Source: Candidatus Zixiibacteriota bacterium
GTDB lineage: Bacteria; Zixibacteria; MSB-5A5; GN15; JAAZOE01
Assembly: GCA_012797915.1 (NCBI GenBank)
Contig: JAAZOE010000186.1
Coordinates: 1 to 5,064, forward strand
Direction: 5' to 3'
DNA: 5,064 nucleotides
Made by a program: the position numbers and the translations under genes. Within the stretch, counting starts at the first letter, position 1, and every line of letters begins with the position of its first letter. The notes below the pieces were generated by a model, which was not told the origin of the DNA, searched no databases, and was given only the letters and a program-made list of their open reading frames with translations. Shown here piece by piece: positions 4,486 through 5,064 of this stretch.

Positions 4486-5064
4486 ATGTGGCGAGATTTC
4501 CTGAAAATCCCCAATCTGATCACGCTGGGACGCCTGTTGTTTTTGATACCGGCCGCCTATTTTTTGGCCCACCCCGGGCCGGCCAATCGAATCTGGACCC
4601 TGATTTGGCTGGGACTGGCCGTCGGCAGCGACTACTTTGACGGTTATTTCGCCCGCCGGCTTAATCAGATTACCCCGCTGGGATTGATTCTGGATCCGCT
4701 TTCCGATAAAATCATGGCCGCGACCCTGGTGCTGCTCTTGATTCCCTACCGGAATTTTCCGGTCTGGCTGGCGGCGGTGATTGCCGGCCGCGACCTCCTC
4801 ATCGCGTCCGGAGGGCTTCTAATCAGGCGCCGGTTGGGATATACGCTGCCATCAAACCTGGCCGGCAAATACTGCTTCGCCTCCACGGCCTTCCTGTTAA
4901 TCGCGTACATCGCCGAATTCCCATTCGGCATCCGGTTGTTCACGATCACGACCCTGGTCCTGATTCCCTGGTCGCTGGCCGTCTACGCCCGCGCTTTCGT
5001 TTTGATCGTGCGGGGGATCCCGTATGCGCCGGTCGGCGATACCCCGCTGTTCCGGACCATTCGG
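4486..5064 (+). CDS. pgsA: CDP-alcohol phosphatidyltransferase, PgsA-like (CDP-diacylglycerol--glycerol-3-phosphate type), 3' end cut by window edge
   Basis: An inner-membrane enzyme that transfers a phosphatidyl group from CDP-diacylglycerol to an alcohol; for PgsA the alcohol is glycerol-3-phosphate, the committed step to phosphatidylglycerol and cardiolipin. The 193 residues visible contain the full catalytic signature D-x2-DG-x2-AR-x8-G-x3-D-x3-D: Asp49, Asp52, Gly53, Ala56, Arg57, Gly66, Asp70 and Asp74. These aspartates bind the metal ions and act in catalysis in the family. IPNLITLGRLLFLIP (8-22) is a typical PgsA-like start, and hydrophobic segments lie at about 11-28, 37-48, 76-88, 91-112, 130-147 and 150-175. 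GRDLLI (101-106) matches the REFLV-type segment of PgsA. No stop occurs before the edge; PgsA is usually about 180-200 residues, so the end should be near. No Shine-Dalgarno sequence precedes the ATG. The family is certain; the alcohol acceptor is inferred. Confidence 0.9.
   Translation, partial: MWRDFLKIPNLITLGRLLFLIPAAYFLAHPGPANRIWTLIWLGLAVGSDYFDGYFARRLNQITPLGLILDPLSDKIMAATLVLLLIPYRNFPVWLAAVIAGRDLLIASGGLLIRRRLGYTLPSNLAGKYCFASTAFLLIAYIAEFPFGIRLFTITTLVLIPWSLAVYARAFVLIVRGIPYAPVGDTPLFRTIR

Noticed and set aside
4201..4572. Minus-strand open frame of 123 codons across the operon end and terminator
   Set aside because: It runs through the intrinsic terminator and the next promoter and is antisense to both neighbouring genes; no recognisable protein.

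Overview
The window comes from a bacterial chromosome. It is GC-rich with mostly G/C-ending codons, and uses ATG starts and Shine-Dalgarno sequences in the operon. Four proteins are long and intact, or cut only by the window edge, and there are no mobile-element signatures. The gene content suggests a Gram-negative-type bacterium with a type IV pilus. It has a PilV/PilW/PilX-like minor pilin set, probably under sigma-54 control. The very large PilX-like protein is of a kind I associate with deltaproteobacterial-type and uncultured candidate phyla rather than Pseudomonas or Neisseria. Nothing here fixes the phylum, so this is a low-confidence inference.

Layout: (1) Bases 1-956, minus strand: the N-terminal 318 residues of a dicarboxylate/amino acid:cation symporter (DAACS family), cut by the left edge. 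Its sodium-site motif is strongly altered. (2) Bases 957-1482: a divergent intergenic region with no convincing gene. It holds a possible promoter for the transporter, several inverted repeats and, at its right end, a sigma-54-like -24/-12 element. An inverted repeat lies at the distance expected for an enhancer-binding protein. (3) Bases 1483-4354, plus strand: a compact three-gene operon. It encodes a PilV-like minor pilin (120 aa), a PilW-like minor pilin (272 aa) and a PilX-like protein (555 aa) with a large extracellular region. The genes are 9 and 13 bases apart and each has its own ribosome binding site. (4) Bases 4388-4426: a strong intrinsic terminator closing the operon. (5) Bases 4451 onward: a good sigma-70-like promoter placed so that transcription would begin at or next to the ATG of a CDP-alcohol phosphatidyltransferase (PgsA-like). 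That gene runs off the right edge.

The pilin genes probably work together. In known type IV pili, PilV, PilW and PilX-type minor pilins are processed by the prepilin peptidase and form a complex that primes assembly and sits at the tip. Here the third protein is about three times the usual PilX size and may add an exposed tip or adhesin function. The flanking transporter and phospholipid synthesis genes are separate transcription units with no evident functional link. No wholly new system is evident. The points most worth checking are the altered sodium motif, the sigma-54 promoter architecture, the enlarged PilX-like protein and the probable leaderless pgsA-like mRNA.
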